The notes: generated by a model not told the origin, from the letters alone. A stretch of 64,000 bases of DNA from Chrysopilus asiliformis (GCA_964034945.1 OZ035962.1:29030943-29094942); one strand, 5' to 3'; numbered from the stretch's first letter, positions 1-12,426 are shown. A program made the numbers and translations.

Positions 1-795
1 CGTATTAAATGGATAGCCCCAAACATTTTGTCGCTTACTAATCTGAGAAGTGCGGTGAGAGCGTAAATGGCTTACAAAAATCGGTCTCGAAAAACACGTT
101 TTCACATTTTTGGTCTTTAAAAAATGTTTTTAAATTTTCTAACGTATAGAAAGAAAGTTTAACAGATATTTTTAATTATAACGGGGCGAACAATGTTCCG
201 TGGAACGATAATTTTTTTTTATTCACAACAATATATTGTACACAAATTAAGCTTTTCACAGTTCCGCCGATCAAATAGTAGTACCAGGAAGACCGAGCCA
301 TGCTCGGCGACCTCAAAATCCTACTTTTGCTGATTTTTGGGGAAAAACTAAATTCACATTATCTTTACAGAGCTTTTCCAGAGTTTTTAAATTCCCGACC
401 TAGAAAGCCAGAACTAAAACTAACGCGCGATAACATAATTTCATAGAAATCGGTTGAGTGGTTATTGAGTAATCGCTGTCAACGATTTTTGAAACGTTGT
501 TTTGAGTCAACAGGTGAGGGTTATCGGGGGGAGGGAAAAGTCAGGTTTGTAGTGAAAAAATCGAAAGCCCTCAGCCCCCTTAGTAATAGTGTAAAGTTTC
601 ATTAAGATCGGACCACCCAATTCGAAGATACCAGGCGAGGGGGAATTTTCTCAGAGGTGAGACCTATCTAGATCGATTCCTTGTCCCCGAAAATCCCTAA
701 CCACCAAGTTTCGTAAAAATCGTTAGGCGGGTTTTCGAGATCGTTTGTGCAGACAGACAGACAGACAGACATTCCTCGTATTATATTATAGGATA
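1..795 (+). repeat. Probable dispersed-repeat remnant ending in a GACA tract
   Basis: No open frame of interest is present. The stretch is less AT-rich than its surroundings and has the phrasing of a transposable-element 3' region: degenerate text about a 'GAGCCATGCTCGG' hairpin near 296-308, then a run of five to six GACA units at about 751-772, followed by an AT-rich end near 795. GACA/GACG tracts also mark the recognised repeats elsewhere in this window, so I infer a repeat. The element class is not identified and the left end lies outside the window. Confidence 0.35.
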
Positions 796-3700
796 TGAAT
801 CAGTGAGTTCGAGTTTCAATACATTTACCCTACATTTTTTCGAAAGACATCTTTTTACACAAAAATATATAGAATATAAACGACCAATGGTTCAACGGTT
901 GAATGGAAAAGATGTAGATACATGTGAGTTTTATATTCGAGAATATAATATTGATAGAATTTTATCATTGATACAAAAAGTGGAATAAAATATCACATAG
1001 AGACACTTTAGTGTACGCAGCACCTTTAAAAAATGCCCTTAACTGAAAATGATGATCATTTTCCAATACATAAATTTCACCGTATTATTATTCCTTTTGG
1101 GAATAATATTAGAAAATTGAATGCAGAGTCATCTATATGAGCACAGATGGCTTTTGTGAACACTTCACACTCCTGTTTTTTTAAATATTCTACTACATTT
1201 CAACATTCATTTTTAACTTTTCTATTTATTAAATTCAAGTACACCATAGAATACACTTTTCATGATAAACCAGTACGTGACATTGGAAAATATGAAAATT
1301 CCATGGTTTGACTGATTAAACTTTCTGCTGAACCATTGATTTTTCCAATGAATGAATCTCTTGTGATTCGCACAACTTCCATGTTGGTATTGGCAAAATG
1401 CAATACGGAATTTGTCCAATCAAAGTTTATTGGTTGCGGAGACGAAACTTTTTAATTCCAACTAGAGTTGTTCAATACTGGGAAATATTGGCACATCCCT
1501 CAACTATTGGATAAATTGAAATATCACAAGTAGTTCAGTTCAGGGTGATTTTGTAAATTTTCAGTTAAAATTTATGAGTATTTTAAGTGAAAAGTCAGTA
1601 TTTGTTCTAAGAATGTTTCTTACACAATACCTTTTACCAAAAATATGGTCGTTTTTCATCATTTTTTCCAATAGCCGAAATATTTCACAATTCTACTAAG
1701 AGTTTCTCCAAGAGTTTAGGGTAAAAGTTTTCTAAAAATACGAATTTTGCCTTTCTATATATCAATCAGATAACACAAAATTACTTGAAATAAAATTATT
1801 TTTTATTGTTAAATACGTAAATATTCTTATCCTATTATATACATAAAAAAAACTTTTAACAATCCCTAAACAGAAATTCTACAGTATGCCATAAGAAACA
1901 CTAGACTTAGCTTCCCTCCATTGTCGCTCTCCCCTTTTAACATCATAGATTTTCAATAAGAAGCGCCAAAAGTTTTCACTTCAATTAATTTTTAAAGAAA
2001 AATGTAAAAAATACCTACGTATGTACTTCTTATTGTTTAAAAGTATGAGGTGAAAAGGAAAAGAGAATCAAAATTCGTTTTTTATGATTTTTCCCAACAT
2101 TGGACTAATGGGCCTTAGACGAAAGTTTTCATATAAATTAGAAGCCTTCTCTGCACGAATTCAACCAAAAAATGTAATAACGTAGAAAAGTTTATTGGAG
2201 AATAAAAGAAAAAAAAAAGGAAAATCTTTGAAAAATTTTTTAGTCAAACTTTTTGCCTTACAGGATTTTCAAACATATTTTCAACAATTTTATCTTCTTC
2301 GCCAAGGCTAGCGAAATTACAATAAATTGAAATAAAAATCATTATCTTGACATTCAAGTCGTTTGTGAATTTCAGATAAGAAGGTGTTAATTCTATCCAT
2401 CTACGAATTTTAGAGAGAAATTTGCAAAATATCAGAATGAATGAACGTTGGAAATATAGTAATGGGATAGGAATAATATATATTTCAACAGCAGTATGAA
2501 CATTGTTTAATTAAACGAACATTTGCTTTAAGTAAAAATCTTTGTGTGTTTTAAATATTTTACAAGATACTTCAATCTACCTTTTGAAATACAAAACTTG
2601 AATATAGAAATATTTAATGATCGAAATGTATTTTTGTCATATCGCTTTTCTACTGGGGATCCTGTCTGATTCAACATTTTTTGCTAAATGAATTTATCTC
2701 GCACGTGAATAATCCTTTTTCAGCAATTCCATAGAAATCACACACACGCACATGTCGGATAAAGGTTGAAAATTCGCCTGAGACTCCTTGGGATGTACGT
2801 GTAGATTTGGTAAAAGGTAAATACAGTTTACTGTATTATTTCTCAAGTTTGTCTGTATGGTGATGAATTTCTTTTTGGTTTTATCTATGGTCTATCATTC
2901 CAAAACGATGTCTATTTGTCTATCCATCACTATTCCGAAGTGTGTCATGCCTCAAAGATATTAAGCAACGTTCAAATAGAGAAAATGCTCAATTGGCTCT
3001 TCCAACAAACTGGTTTCACATTCGATACTAAAATGTAGGTTTTCCAAGAAATGTTCTCGAAAAAAGTGAAATCCTCGTCGCTATTACCAAGCAATTTACC
3101 ACGTGTAAAATTCATTTCAAAAAGAGATCCTCAGCTTCCATAGAAATGCGTACACTGAGCACGTATAAGAGTATATCTATTAGATACTGAGTGGAATTTC
3201 TACGTAAATAGAACGACGAGAATATCGTACGTGAAGAAGTGGTAAACCATGACAGCCAAAACCAAAATCTTAACTGAACTTTAGGACTTGAAGTTATCCA
3301 AAGTCAAAGACAAATTTTCTGTAGGTTGTACTAAATAACTTCAACTCAATAGAGAAAAAAAATCAGGATATGGGAATTGCCTCAATATCTGAAACAAGAT
3401 ACAAGTAGATAGACCGACGACGGGCAAGGCACCAACCAATTTCGGGGTTAAAGCCCATATACAAACTCAATTGGATTCCTTGAGTTGTATAAAAGAAGAA
3501 GTCATTAAAGAGATCAAGGAGTTTATCAGGCGGAAGTACCTTGAACGAGACAAGAAGTCTACTTAACACTACAGATGGTAATTAAAACTTTCTGTTGAAC
3601 CGAAACACAAACAAACTTGAAAAGATATTTTGGCTTTCATTACTTGCCTATTGCCATCGATGAAATTGTTTTTTTTTCATTCCTCATTTATCCCGCCAAT

Positions 3701-4280
3701 CTAGTGCGGATATTTTCTGGGTACTATCGCCTGTTTTAGTTCTTCAATCCGGGCTCTTTATCCTGATTGTGCACAGAAATTGTCTCCCCATTTTATCAGT
3801 TGATTTTATTGCTTATCCCCGTTTGTCTTCAGCTCTTCTCTGGATTTTTACTGATGTCGACAATGAGAAATCGATCTATTTGTTGTTTCATGTTGACCTA
3901 TTACTACTACTACAATTGATACTACTCCTAATAAGTTACAAGGAATTTGCCAACATACACAAAAACAATTAAGTTTAGACGTTTATCAAAAACACACAAA
4001 AACTTGCAGAAATTTTAAGATAAAACTACGAAATTCGAGAACGTAAACCGACTGAAAGAAAGTTCATGTGGAAAAATTACTCAACCACAAATTAAAGAAA
4101 GTAACGATCAAATGTTGTTATGGGGAGGACCATCAAATTGGGGGTAGGAGTTTTCTTTACAGTTTATTGGTATTTATTGAAGATTTCTTACTGATTTCTG
4201 TTGTTAGTTATTTGTTGAGTCCGACCGATTTATTGGCTTCGGCATCGGTCAACTCCAGCCAAAAATATATCTTTGAATAA
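796..4280. other. AT-rich stretch without a supported gene
   Basis: Only short open frames occur on both strands, with no signal peptide, domain motif or convincing splice-linked partner. Homopolymer runs and AT-rich text dominate. I see no inverted repeat or microsatellite of note. It may be intergenic or intronic. Confidence 0.4.
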
Positions 4281-4287
4281 ATTGCAA

Positions 4288-4395
4288 AAGAAGTGGTCCA
4301 ATTTTGCCCGCTCGAGAATTTAGCCTAGCCATTTACGAGAAACGTAGCTATACAACATTTTAAGACTCTAGCTCAATCCTATAGGATGGCTCGAA
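4288..4395 (+). repeat. Fragment of the GTCY/mini-me-like repeat family
   Basis: The phrases 'ATTTACGAGAAACG' and 'CTCTAGCTCAATCC' also occur, in the same order, in the repeats at 7.4-7.9, 14.7-15.1 and 53.6-53.9 kb, where they come just before the tetranucleotide tract. This copy lacks the tract and looks truncated. Confidence 0.5.
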
Positions 4396-4497
4396 ATCAA
4401 ACAAATGCTGATATTTTTGAACATAAAATAAATTATTCGACTCAATCGTTTTGCAAAATATTTTAAACTGACAAAAAATGAAAATAATGTAACTTAA

Positions 4498-4623
4498 CGC
4501 CGTTTGCACCAACGGAACTTAGCAAATTATGTACAACTTAAGTGATTAAAGTCCCACAATTTCTACGGTTCAAGTAGGCTAACCGCAACTTAGTTTTTTA
4601 AGAATAGTACGTGCAAATGGACC
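4498..4623. mobile_element. Short MITE with TTAA flanks
   Basis: A 126 bp unit lies between two TTAA tetranucleotides (4494-4497 and 4624-4627). The ends are imperfect inverted repeats: CGCCGTTTGCACC on the left pairs with GTGCAAATGGACC on the right. There is no coding capacity. TTAA duplication is typical of piggyBac-type transposases, so a non-autonomous TTAA-inserting element is inferred. Confidence 0.55.
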
Positions 4624-4724
4624 TTAATGATTTTAAATACTACTACGTTCACCGCATATTTATGTTTTCAAGTAACAAAGTAACTAATAATAATTATACA
4701 ATTCTTTATGGAATTTATGGTGTT

Positions 4725-5300
4725 CACGGACAGACAGACGGAAAAACATGCGGAAATCAAAATATTTGATCATCCCTAATACCCTGCATGATGTAGTTCA
4801 TTTTTGTGTCCGATGATTTACAAACAAAATACTAGATCTAAGATATTCCTATATGTATATTATATAGAGTAGAAAAAATATCAGTTGTGATTAACAAAAA
4901 ATTTTCCTCCGCAATATTTAGTTCCGAAAAAATATATAAAAAATAATATTTTTTCAAATATCTCGAGAACTGTTAAAGATATGTAAAAAACCGTTAAAGC
5001 AAAAAAAGTAGAAAATTTTATTTCCTATAAATTTCGTTACAAGCACTTTTTCATAAAAGTGCATAATTTTTGATACATCTTCAAAAACCGATATTTTTAC
5101 AAAAAAAAAAAAAACATGTATGGGAGGTACTCGTTACAGCTACCGTTACTTTTCCAAAAGTTGATAGAAAACTACTGTTCTACAAAAAAATTCAAGTTAT
5201 TTAAAATACGTGCAACGGACAGAGTGACAGACCGACAGACGGATGCATGGAGATTCCCATAATTTTTCCTGAAAAGGATTTCGTACTAAGCAGAAATTTT
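4725..5300 (+). repeat. Degenerate GTCY-type repeat copies
   Basis: At about 4727-4880 the text 'TTCACGGACAGACAGACGG', then 'ACATGCGGAAATCAAAAT', then 'TTTTTGTGTCCGATGATT' and 'ACTAGATCTAA', matches the order seen at 29.69-29.90 kb. A second, weaker tract of GACAGACCGACAGACGG lies at 5218-5242. No gene is present. Confidence 0.5.
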
Positions 5301-6799
5301 CTATCTGCTCCAGTCGGCCTCCGTCATGAATACAATAATTTCCATCTACAGAAGTGAAAAGAAAAAAAAAATTAACAAGATCTTAAATTATAAAATCTAC
5401 TTTCGATCAATATAAATTATATAAGAGATCGATTTCTATCAGTCTGATTTCTCCAAACCATATCAATTGGAATTCGGAAGTTGAACGTGTTTCCTTCTTA
5501 GCTTCCTGAGTAGTTAGCAGTTTGCGGACGTGCTACTTCGATGAAGCAACATCAAACATATTGCATAATTATAATGACAATTAGAAGGACTAAAGGCTTC
5601 TTCCGCTAATACCACAAATAATGATAGCCTTCTGTCAGACTTGATGATAATCAAAATCCTTAGCTAGAGAACTAAGAATGATGGAAAAAAAATGAAAAAA
5701 TGGAGCTTTTCACACAAAAGGATTACAAATGAACCAACGGAAATATGTGAGGATTTCGCTGCTAAAGCAAAGGGAAAAGCAACTTAACTTTTCGTCATGA
5801 TTTCAGCTTAAATGATGACTTGACTTTTAGGATTCTGTTGAATTGGCCTGGCAGAGAGAGGGTGACGACGAGAAAAAGTGCTATTTCTCAAAATCCTACA
5901 TAGATTATGTCTTTTCATCTATGCTAGCACCCATATATTCTTGTAAATATATTACCGTATATTTTCTTATGTTTCTGCGGTCTTTGAGTCCAATGATGAT
6001 GATGATGGGGTCGCCGGTATTGTACTATCTTGACCACTCATTCTTGGATGGAAAATGGACGAACAATAATAAATGAACGCGTTTTCTTTTAAGAAGAAGC
6101 CTATAGAATCGCCTAGAAAGGAAATATAAGTGAAAATACCCTCTGTCGAATGCCTTTTTTCATCGTTCAACTGTGTTGGCCCTAACGACAAAACTCCCAG
6201 ATTCTGACCACGTACGCTCCCTTTTTAGGCAACGCATATTTCTTCCGAATTACAAGATGAAAATGGAATTGTATAGTTGTGAAGGCACTTCCACTTCGTT
6301 TCGTCGTATCAACTTGAATTTTAGCTATTTGAAAGTTATGAGCCGATTTTCATCTCATGCTACCACACAAAACTATTGCCCAAATAAAGAAAAGAAAATC
6401 GATTCAAAAATATAATATAGGACCGGAAAAATGGGTAAAATGTAAATTTCGGATGTGAAAAATTTGTACAGGAATTTTAGCAATATTACAAAACATTGTT
6501 TTCGGTGCGGAGAAAAAATGTTTATTTTCATAGTGTAAACGGTTGTGAAACATGAATTTAGTGTCGAAGAATAACGGTATAAAGTATCAGGTGTAAACGA
6601 TCCCTGAGTGAATTTATTCTACGCTAGGTGAATAAAATTCGCAAAATAATTCGTCCCGATAACTACTTTAAACGGTTTAAAGAATCACAAATGTAAGAGG
6701 CCTAAAACTAGAAATTTTTTTACTGTAGGACACTTCGCTACTATTATTCATAACTAAAAACTTAAGAAAACCTAGGATTACCAGGGGCCAATTGTCAAA
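5301..6799. other. No supported gene
   Basis: Short open frames only, none with recognisable sequence features. A (GAT)n-like run occurs near 5993-6007. Confidence 0.4.
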
Positions 6800-7357
6800 T
6801 CTACTAATATATAAAAATGAGTTGGTGTCTGTCTGTCTGTCCGTCTGTCTGTCTGTTCCTCTTTCACGCAAAAACGGCTGAACCGATTGTCTTGAAATTT
6901 GGCATGAATGTCTGTGGTAGTTCTGGTTCCAGCATAGGTGTACGGAAAAGTAGAGCGAGGGGTGGAGTGAGTAAGGGGAGGGGGTAAAGTGATTTCGAAA
7001 CTTAGTTTTTGCGCTATGTTACTCTTCCGTGGGGAAACTACTGAACTGATTGGCCTGAAATTTGGCATAGCTATTCGTCGGCGGTCCAGCCCCAACATAG
7101 ACCCATTAAAAAGTAGCCCGAAAGCTGGGGGGAGTAAGGGGAGGGGTAAAGTTATCTCGAAACTTAGTTTTCCCTCTGTGTTACTCTTTCGCGGGGAAAC
7201 TACTGAACCGATTGGCCTGAAATTTAGCATAGATGTTCTTCGGGGGTCCAGCCCCAACAGAGACCCATTAAAAAGTTTTTAAGTTCTTTCCGGTTTTCTT
7301 CGTATTCTACAATTTAGACAAAAAACTTAACCCGGCAACGACGGGTATGCAAGCTAG
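6800..7357 (+). mobile_element. Non-autonomous Helitron-like element, copy 1
   Basis: The 5' end reads TCTACTAATATATAAAAATG and the 3' end carries CCCGGCAACGACGGG (a short hairpin) followed about 11 bases later by CTAG. The element sits between an A (6799) and a T (7358), as Helitrons do, with no target duplication. Just inside the 5' end is a GTCTGTCTGTCCGTCTGTC tract, then 'CTCTTTCACGCAAAAACGG'. The same termini occur at 31501-33039 and 37611-37946. Internal text is partly duplicated: two copies of 'GAAACTACTGAAC' and 'GGCCTGAAATTT'. It codes for nothing; the Rep/helicase partner is not in the window. The 5' pattern TC..ACTAATAT and 3' CTAGT resemble Helitron ends known from insects. Confidence 0.75.
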
Positions 7358-7374
7358 TATTCTATATGAGGAAA

Positions 7375-7965
7375 AACAATTTTATGAAAAAACCCCATTT
7401 TTATGAAGAGGGGGAAGGAGTGGTCCGATTATACTATAGATACATTTAGTCTTTATAAATTTTTCGATATTATGCACAGTTTTCTAGAAAACAGAAAAAA
7501 AGTATTCCATTTGCATGGGGGAGGGTGGAAGGAATGATCCAACTGGATTTTGATATATCGATAAGTTATGTAAAATCATATTCTAACCACATTATACCTT
7601 GACATATTTTTCAATACGATTTACCGTTTTCAAAAAAATCGCAAAAAACTATTTCGTTTGTATTTGGGAGGCGGAGAAATGGTCCGTTTTTTTTCTTTTA
7701 AGAACTTAACCTCCTATTTACGAGAAACGCAACTGCACAAATTTTCAAGTCTCCAGCTCAATCCATTCGAAAGTTCTGGTGCTCACGGACAGACAGACGG
7801 GCAGACAGACGGACAGACAGACGGACAGACAGACGGACAGACAGACGGACAGACAGACGGACAGACAGTAGCTGATTTTTGTGTCTGACGATTGGTTCGA
7901 TGCGTTACAAACGGTATACTAAATCTAATATCAATTATTCTGAAATTGCAGAAATTTTCGGCGAC
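7375..7965 (+). repeat. Mini-me-like repeat with a GACA/GACG array
   Basis: Degenerate internal units ('CGCAAAAA', 'GTATGGGGGAGGG', 'GTGGTCC') lead to 'CAAGTCTCCAGCTCAATCC'. An array of alternating GACA and GACG units follows at about 7788-7867, then a conserved core 'GATTTTTGTGTCTGACGATT', 'GGTTCGATGCGTTACAAACG' and 'GTATACTAAATCTAATAT'. The core recurs at 14.7, 29.7 and 38.5 kb. The arrangement of a (GTCY)n tract and a conserved core is that of dipteran mini-me elements. Assignment is by layout, not by a database match. Confidence 0.6.
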
Positions 7966-8060
7966 GATTTTTTGTCTGAAATCTAAATTAGAACCTAATT
8001 GAATCTTGAAAATATTTTATTAAGTGAATTCCGATTAAATCAGGTACAAACGAAAAATAC

Positions 8061-8324
8061 TTTTTCATCACACATGCATCGAAAATATGACTTTCGATGC
8101 CTCCGTAGCGGGCCGAAAGTTGAGTTTTCGCCCCTAAGGGCGAAAACGCTCCTTTGGCCCCTAGGGGCGAAAACGCAACTTTCGATGCCTCCGTAGCGGG
8201 CCGAAAGTTGCGTTTTCGGCCCTAGGGGCGAAAGTAGCGTTTTCGCCCCTAGGGGCTTAAACGCAACTTTTGGCCGCTACGGAGGCATCTCAAGGCATAT
8301 TTTCGATGCATGTGTGATGAAAAA
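8061..8324. mobile_element. Fold-back element
   Basis: The ends are near-perfect inverted repeats of about 28 bp: TTTTTCATCACACATGCATC on the left and GATGCATGTGTGATGAAAAA on the right. The interior is built from repeated short palindromes such as CGCCCCTAGGGGCG and from repeated 'GCCTCCGTAGCGGGCCG' blocks in both orientations, so the whole 264 bp can fold on itself. It is much more GC-rich than the flanks. No coding capacity. Confidence 0.75.
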
Positions 8325-8329
8325 TTGTA

Positions 8330-8450
8330 TACGCAACTCGGAGCGAGTCAACGATTTCACTCGTGTGATATCTGCCCTCGCTTCGCTCGAGCAGCTAACT
8401 TCACCACACGAGTGAAATCGTTGACTTTCGCCCCTTGTTGCGTAATATAC
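8330..8450. mobile_element. Second fold-back element, adjacent
   Basis: Starts TACGCAACTCGG and ends with TTGCGTA. Inside, GTCAACGATTTCACTCGTGT pairs with ACACGAGTGAAATCGTTGAC around a GC-rich loop containing CTCGCTTCGCTCGAG. It begins six bases after the previous element. It may be a separate MITE or one half of a compound element. Confidence 0.6.
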
Positions 8451-9237
8451 TATTCCCCGAAGTTGACGCGGAGCAAAAGTATTTGGATTCAAAATTTTTC
8501 AAAAATCGTTGTTTTTAAAATGTTTTGACATCAGGTAGAAAATTCAATTTTTCAAAAACAGATTGTTAAAAAGGATTATAGAATTCGAGGAATTAAGTTA
8601 AACCACACCGACAGAATTAGCAAATTCTAGGAATTCATTGAGGAAAAATACAGAAATCCTTGAACAATTGAAAGTTTCCATTTTTTTTGGTCCAAAATTC
8701 ACTTTTAAAGGTTACAGCCCTCAATCAATTTATATCGTTGAAATAAACCGTAAACAGTTGAGAAGAAAAGCCAATTCCATCATTGCCACTCAAGCCAAGG
8801 ATACCACTTAATTATTTTTGTAGTAAAACGACAAAAAGGGAGTTAAGGAAAATGAAAATAATGGGGAGAGTCCTTAAAGAGGCAGCCGCCTCATAATTTC
8901 TATTGATTGTGAATTAGCGAAATACGGTGGCACCTATTTAAGGACCAGCATCCTGTCGAACCAGCGAATGTAGAAATCATTGGTTATATACTTTACCAAC
9001 GCACCTACATTATTCGCTGTATCTAGCACCATGATGTTGGCGGTGTAGTACGAGTATATTTAGATTGTTTTTGTTTGCGATCATTTTCCAATATTCGTAT
9101 ATACTTAGTATATGATGTTATAGACTCAAACGTATATGATGTGAAAATACTAAGTAGGTTCTGCTCAGAAAATATTAGATGTTCGACGGCTATTCCCTAA
9201 TTACGTTTGGGCTGAGAGCCTCGAAAACGTTCAATTC
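8451..9237. other. No supported gene
   Basis: AT-rich text without features. The stretch 8870-9010 is less AT-rich than average but shows no open frame or splice-linked exon that I can support. Confidence 0.35.
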
Positions 9238-9266
9238 CTATATATACCTCGGATAGAGGATCAGTT
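9238..9266 (+). promoter_or_regulatory. Candidate core promoter (TATA box plus initiator)
   Basis: TATATATA at about 9239-9246 is followed by GATCAGTTTT at 9259-9268, which contains the arthropod initiator TCAGT. Spacing is about 24 bases from the first T of the TATA box to the initiator A, a little short of the usual 30. A strong splice donor (GAG|GTAAGT) lies downstream at 9981/9982, so a non-coding first exon is possible. No coding exon could be linked to it. Confidence 0.25.
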
Positions 9267-9981
9267 TTCGCCTCTCATTGGATAGGAATAGGTGGGCGGC
9301 AGACGGTCCTCGAAATCGACATCCCGAAAACATACTGTAGATGAAAGTTGTACAGGATTAGAAGCTGCGGTAGAAATGCCTGGAGAATCGAGAAGAGTCT
9401 GGGAATTGTCGATGGAACAAGTCAACCGCCCGGTTCGCCCGCAAGGCAAAAGTGAAATGAATTACCGAACTCAGCAAGAGCGGTCGTAAATTCTTAGCGA
9501 AAATTCTAATTAATCGCAAAATAAATTTGTTAGGGACCATAAATTAGACTTGGGAGATATCTGGAATGCGATATGGATCGAAATTAAGGAGAAGTGTTAG
9601 GGCAAGAATAAGATCCATTTTTGTTGAAATATCGCAATTATAAAGTAATCCTTAAGTGTATCATCCATTTTCCTAGTGAAGATTGTTTGGAATTTGATAT
9701 AATTCTAATTCTGGTGAATGAGTTATACTGTTGCTGTTTCCAAGATTTTTTTTTTCTTTCGTCATTGTAAAGGAGAAATCTCTTTCTATTATACCGCCCG
9801 TTTCTTCTCATAGAGGTGAACAGTGAAGTTTCATTTGAGTCCTTTGGATCTTGTTCTTGTTGATTCAATTTCTCTTGAAAAGACTAAGAAAAACAACAAC
9901 ACAGGCAGCATTGATTGATGGATTTATTTATCAAGTTAAATATTTTTACTATTTTGCTCGTTCTAATATTAGATTTCTGAG

Positions 9982-12083
9982 GTAAGTTGAATTAATGGGC
10001 CTTTTTCAGGAAGCACTTCCATAGCGAGAAAATGAATTATTTTATAAATTATTATGCTACAGAATTTATTACTAATATTGTGCTGATTCGGTGGTCAATT
10101 TAATGTAAATTTTGGAAATTTGCCTAATAAAAATTATGAAAGATGATAGTCAAAAATTCCGATTGAATCTATCAATGTTCAGTACTAGAAAAAAATTTTT
10201 TTTGTGAATAATATTTAAGACTCTATTTGTAGTATCTTTGAATTAAGAACCAAATAGCAGGACATATAGTTTGACAAAACCACTGAAATTCTATTTTCAG
10301 TGCCCTTAAAAAACAAACACTTAAAATATAGATACAATTTTTTTTAGATAAAAGAAACTTCAAACCAAATTCACTTCTTTCGCTAAGACCATCAGAGTTT
10401 CTTCAGAAAAATCAATCAAATTCAAACAGTTCAGGAATAAGATATTCTCCAAAGTATTTCAAAGAAATCTGAACTTCTCAAACGCCGAGTGAATTTTTCT
10501 GTGTGTTTAAATGTGAGTTTGAGAGTGAGTTTTAGTGGTAGTTAAGGTTTGAGTATGAGTTTAATAGTGAGCTTATGTATGAATTTGAGTTTTAGATTGA
10601 GTGTAAGTTTGAGTTTAGCGTGAATGGGGGTGTGAGTCTGGGTGTTCTTTTTCTTCCGGTAAAAAAACATTTCCCGAAGTATCTTTTACATGCGATTTGT
10701 TGTAAAAAAAACTTCTTCTATAATTGGTAGTTTCAGCGTATTACGCATGTGTGAGTTTTGTTAACATTCGAGATTTTTTCCGGATTTTGCCTGGAATTTC
10801 TCCGCTGTTTTTTTAGAATTTATTCCGGGAATTTTAATCATATATCACAGATAAAATAAAAGTAATCAAGATTTGAATTTATTCCGGCGATTTTATATGA
10901 ACAAATTCCAGTTTCGGCGTCTTTTAGCAATAAATTTCACAGTTTCGAGTAGTAAAATTCAGGGCATAAAATGTCAGATATAAGGCCAATACACTGAAGG
11001 AAGGGTTAGCAATTTTAACCAGGTGCCTAGAACATTAGTTATAATTTATGAATAAGAGAATAGTTATTATGTAAAATCCTAATGGAGTAAATAAATAAAT
11101 TAAAAAAATGTTAGATTCAAATGGCATCTAAGACGCCTCATCACTGTTTTATCAGCATTATTTTAAAATATGTGAGAAACTACAAAGTTCTAATAAATTA
11201 TTTTTTTACTAATCAAACTTTTTGCAAAAATAATCATAAAAAAGCCTCCCGATTGTTTGAAAATTTAATTACGAATATAAATTTTACAATAAGAGGATGC
11301 GGGAATTATAAGAGGATAGCAGAAATTGTATCCAAAGGAAGTGAAACCCCTCCGTCATTGTCAATGTCAGCAGCCTATCAATGGAATCTCAATATTTATT
11401 ATAACTGATTAATGGTCATTAAATCAGTAAACTGAATTCGTTTTGTTCTAATGTTTGTTGCCATGTCTCATAACAGATTCATCCATCTTGGTAGAAAATT
11501 GGCAAGCCTAGTGATTTTTGCTGACGTTTATAAATGTTTTCTCTGCTTTTATCCATTTATCTTGGCTTAGTTAGGGGTTCGTCTAATCAAGGTTGGAAAA
11601 CGTTTTCCCATCTACTCTCATATAATTTCAGATGAAACATTTTTATTTATTTTCTACTTGCTTATATTTTTGTTATTATTTTTATGCTTTTTCAACGCAT
11701 CAAATATGAAACCGAAAGTAACAAAAAGGAAAAAAAAACAAACTCAAGGAGAAATATTATTAAGTATTAAGAAGTTAGTTTATTGCTTTGAGTGAAATGA
11801 AGCCCATTAAGAATGGTCTTTCATAGTGCTTAAGTAAATTGGATTAATTTTGAGTGTTCATCAAAGCTTTTAGGATTTTTACACTCGCTTAGTAAATATT
11901 AATTAAAAAATTTAAGAATTTATCATTTCAGAAATCTCGAATTTATTTAGGGGCTGGCTGGAAAATTTGCTAACAACGTTGCTGCAACTTATATGCTACC
12001 GTTTTTTCCCAGTTTGTTGCGAGTATCGTTCCAAAATGACTGTTATGCAACCGTTTCCGAAGAAGCTCTTTTGTGACAAAGAC
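9982..12083. other. No supported gene; minisatellite-like and LINE-tail segments
   Basis: At about 10500-10645 degenerate repeats of TGAGTTT / GTGAGTTTGAG form a minisatellite-like patch. At about 10985-11107 the text resembles the 3' end of a non-LTR element (listed separately). The remainder is AT-rich without coding signals. Confidence 0.4.
10985..11107 (+). mobile_element. Probable 3' end of a truncated LINE
   Basis: Ends 'TAATGGAGTAAATAAATAAA', an A-rich simple-repeat tail. The same words (GTAAAATC, then TAATGGAGTAAATAAATAAA) end a second fragment at 22862-22937. Non-LTR elements of the Jockey/CR1 kind commonly leave such 5'-truncated tails. No reverse-transcriptase sequence remains. 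Confidence 0.45.
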
Positions 12084-12085
12084 TA

Positions 12086-12426
12086 AGGCGGGAAACACAA
12101 TTGACGCAGTAACGACGACGCATGCATCATACGCGTGTATTCTTATCGCTGCAGACACAATTGATACTGCCGCAGCAACGCATGCGTCTGCATCGACGCA
12201 GCGTTTTGAAAAATTAAAACGTTGCTGCATGCTGCAATAATGCTTATCCACATATGCGTGTTTTCTTTGAAGATTGAAGTGTGCGCAATTAGAAATTTTT
12301 CAAATGACATTTGACACTGCACTGCAGCGCGCTGCATTAATTTTGTCATCAACCATCGCTGCTGCATGCATTCCATTGCGTGAACGCACAACGCTGCAGC
12401 GCGCTGCGTCAATTGTGTTTCTCGTC
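12086..12426. mobile_element. MITE with TA flanks
   Basis: A 341 bp element lies between TA dinucleotides (12084-12085 and 12427-12428). Its ends are inverted: GGGAAACACAATTGACGCAG on the left and CTGCGTCAATTGTGTTTCTC on the right. The interior carries many GCTGCA / ATGCAT motifs in both orientations ('GCATGCATCATACG', 'GCTGCTGCATGC'). TA duplication suggests a Tc1/mariner-type transposase acting in trans. Short open frames within it are chance. Confidence 0.7.

Noticed and set aside
6778..7257. A 159-codon minus-strand frame and a 97-codon plus-strand frame
   Set aside because: Both lie almost wholly within the Helitron-like element, and similar frames recur in its other copies at 31.6-33.0 and 37.6 kb without any protein motif.
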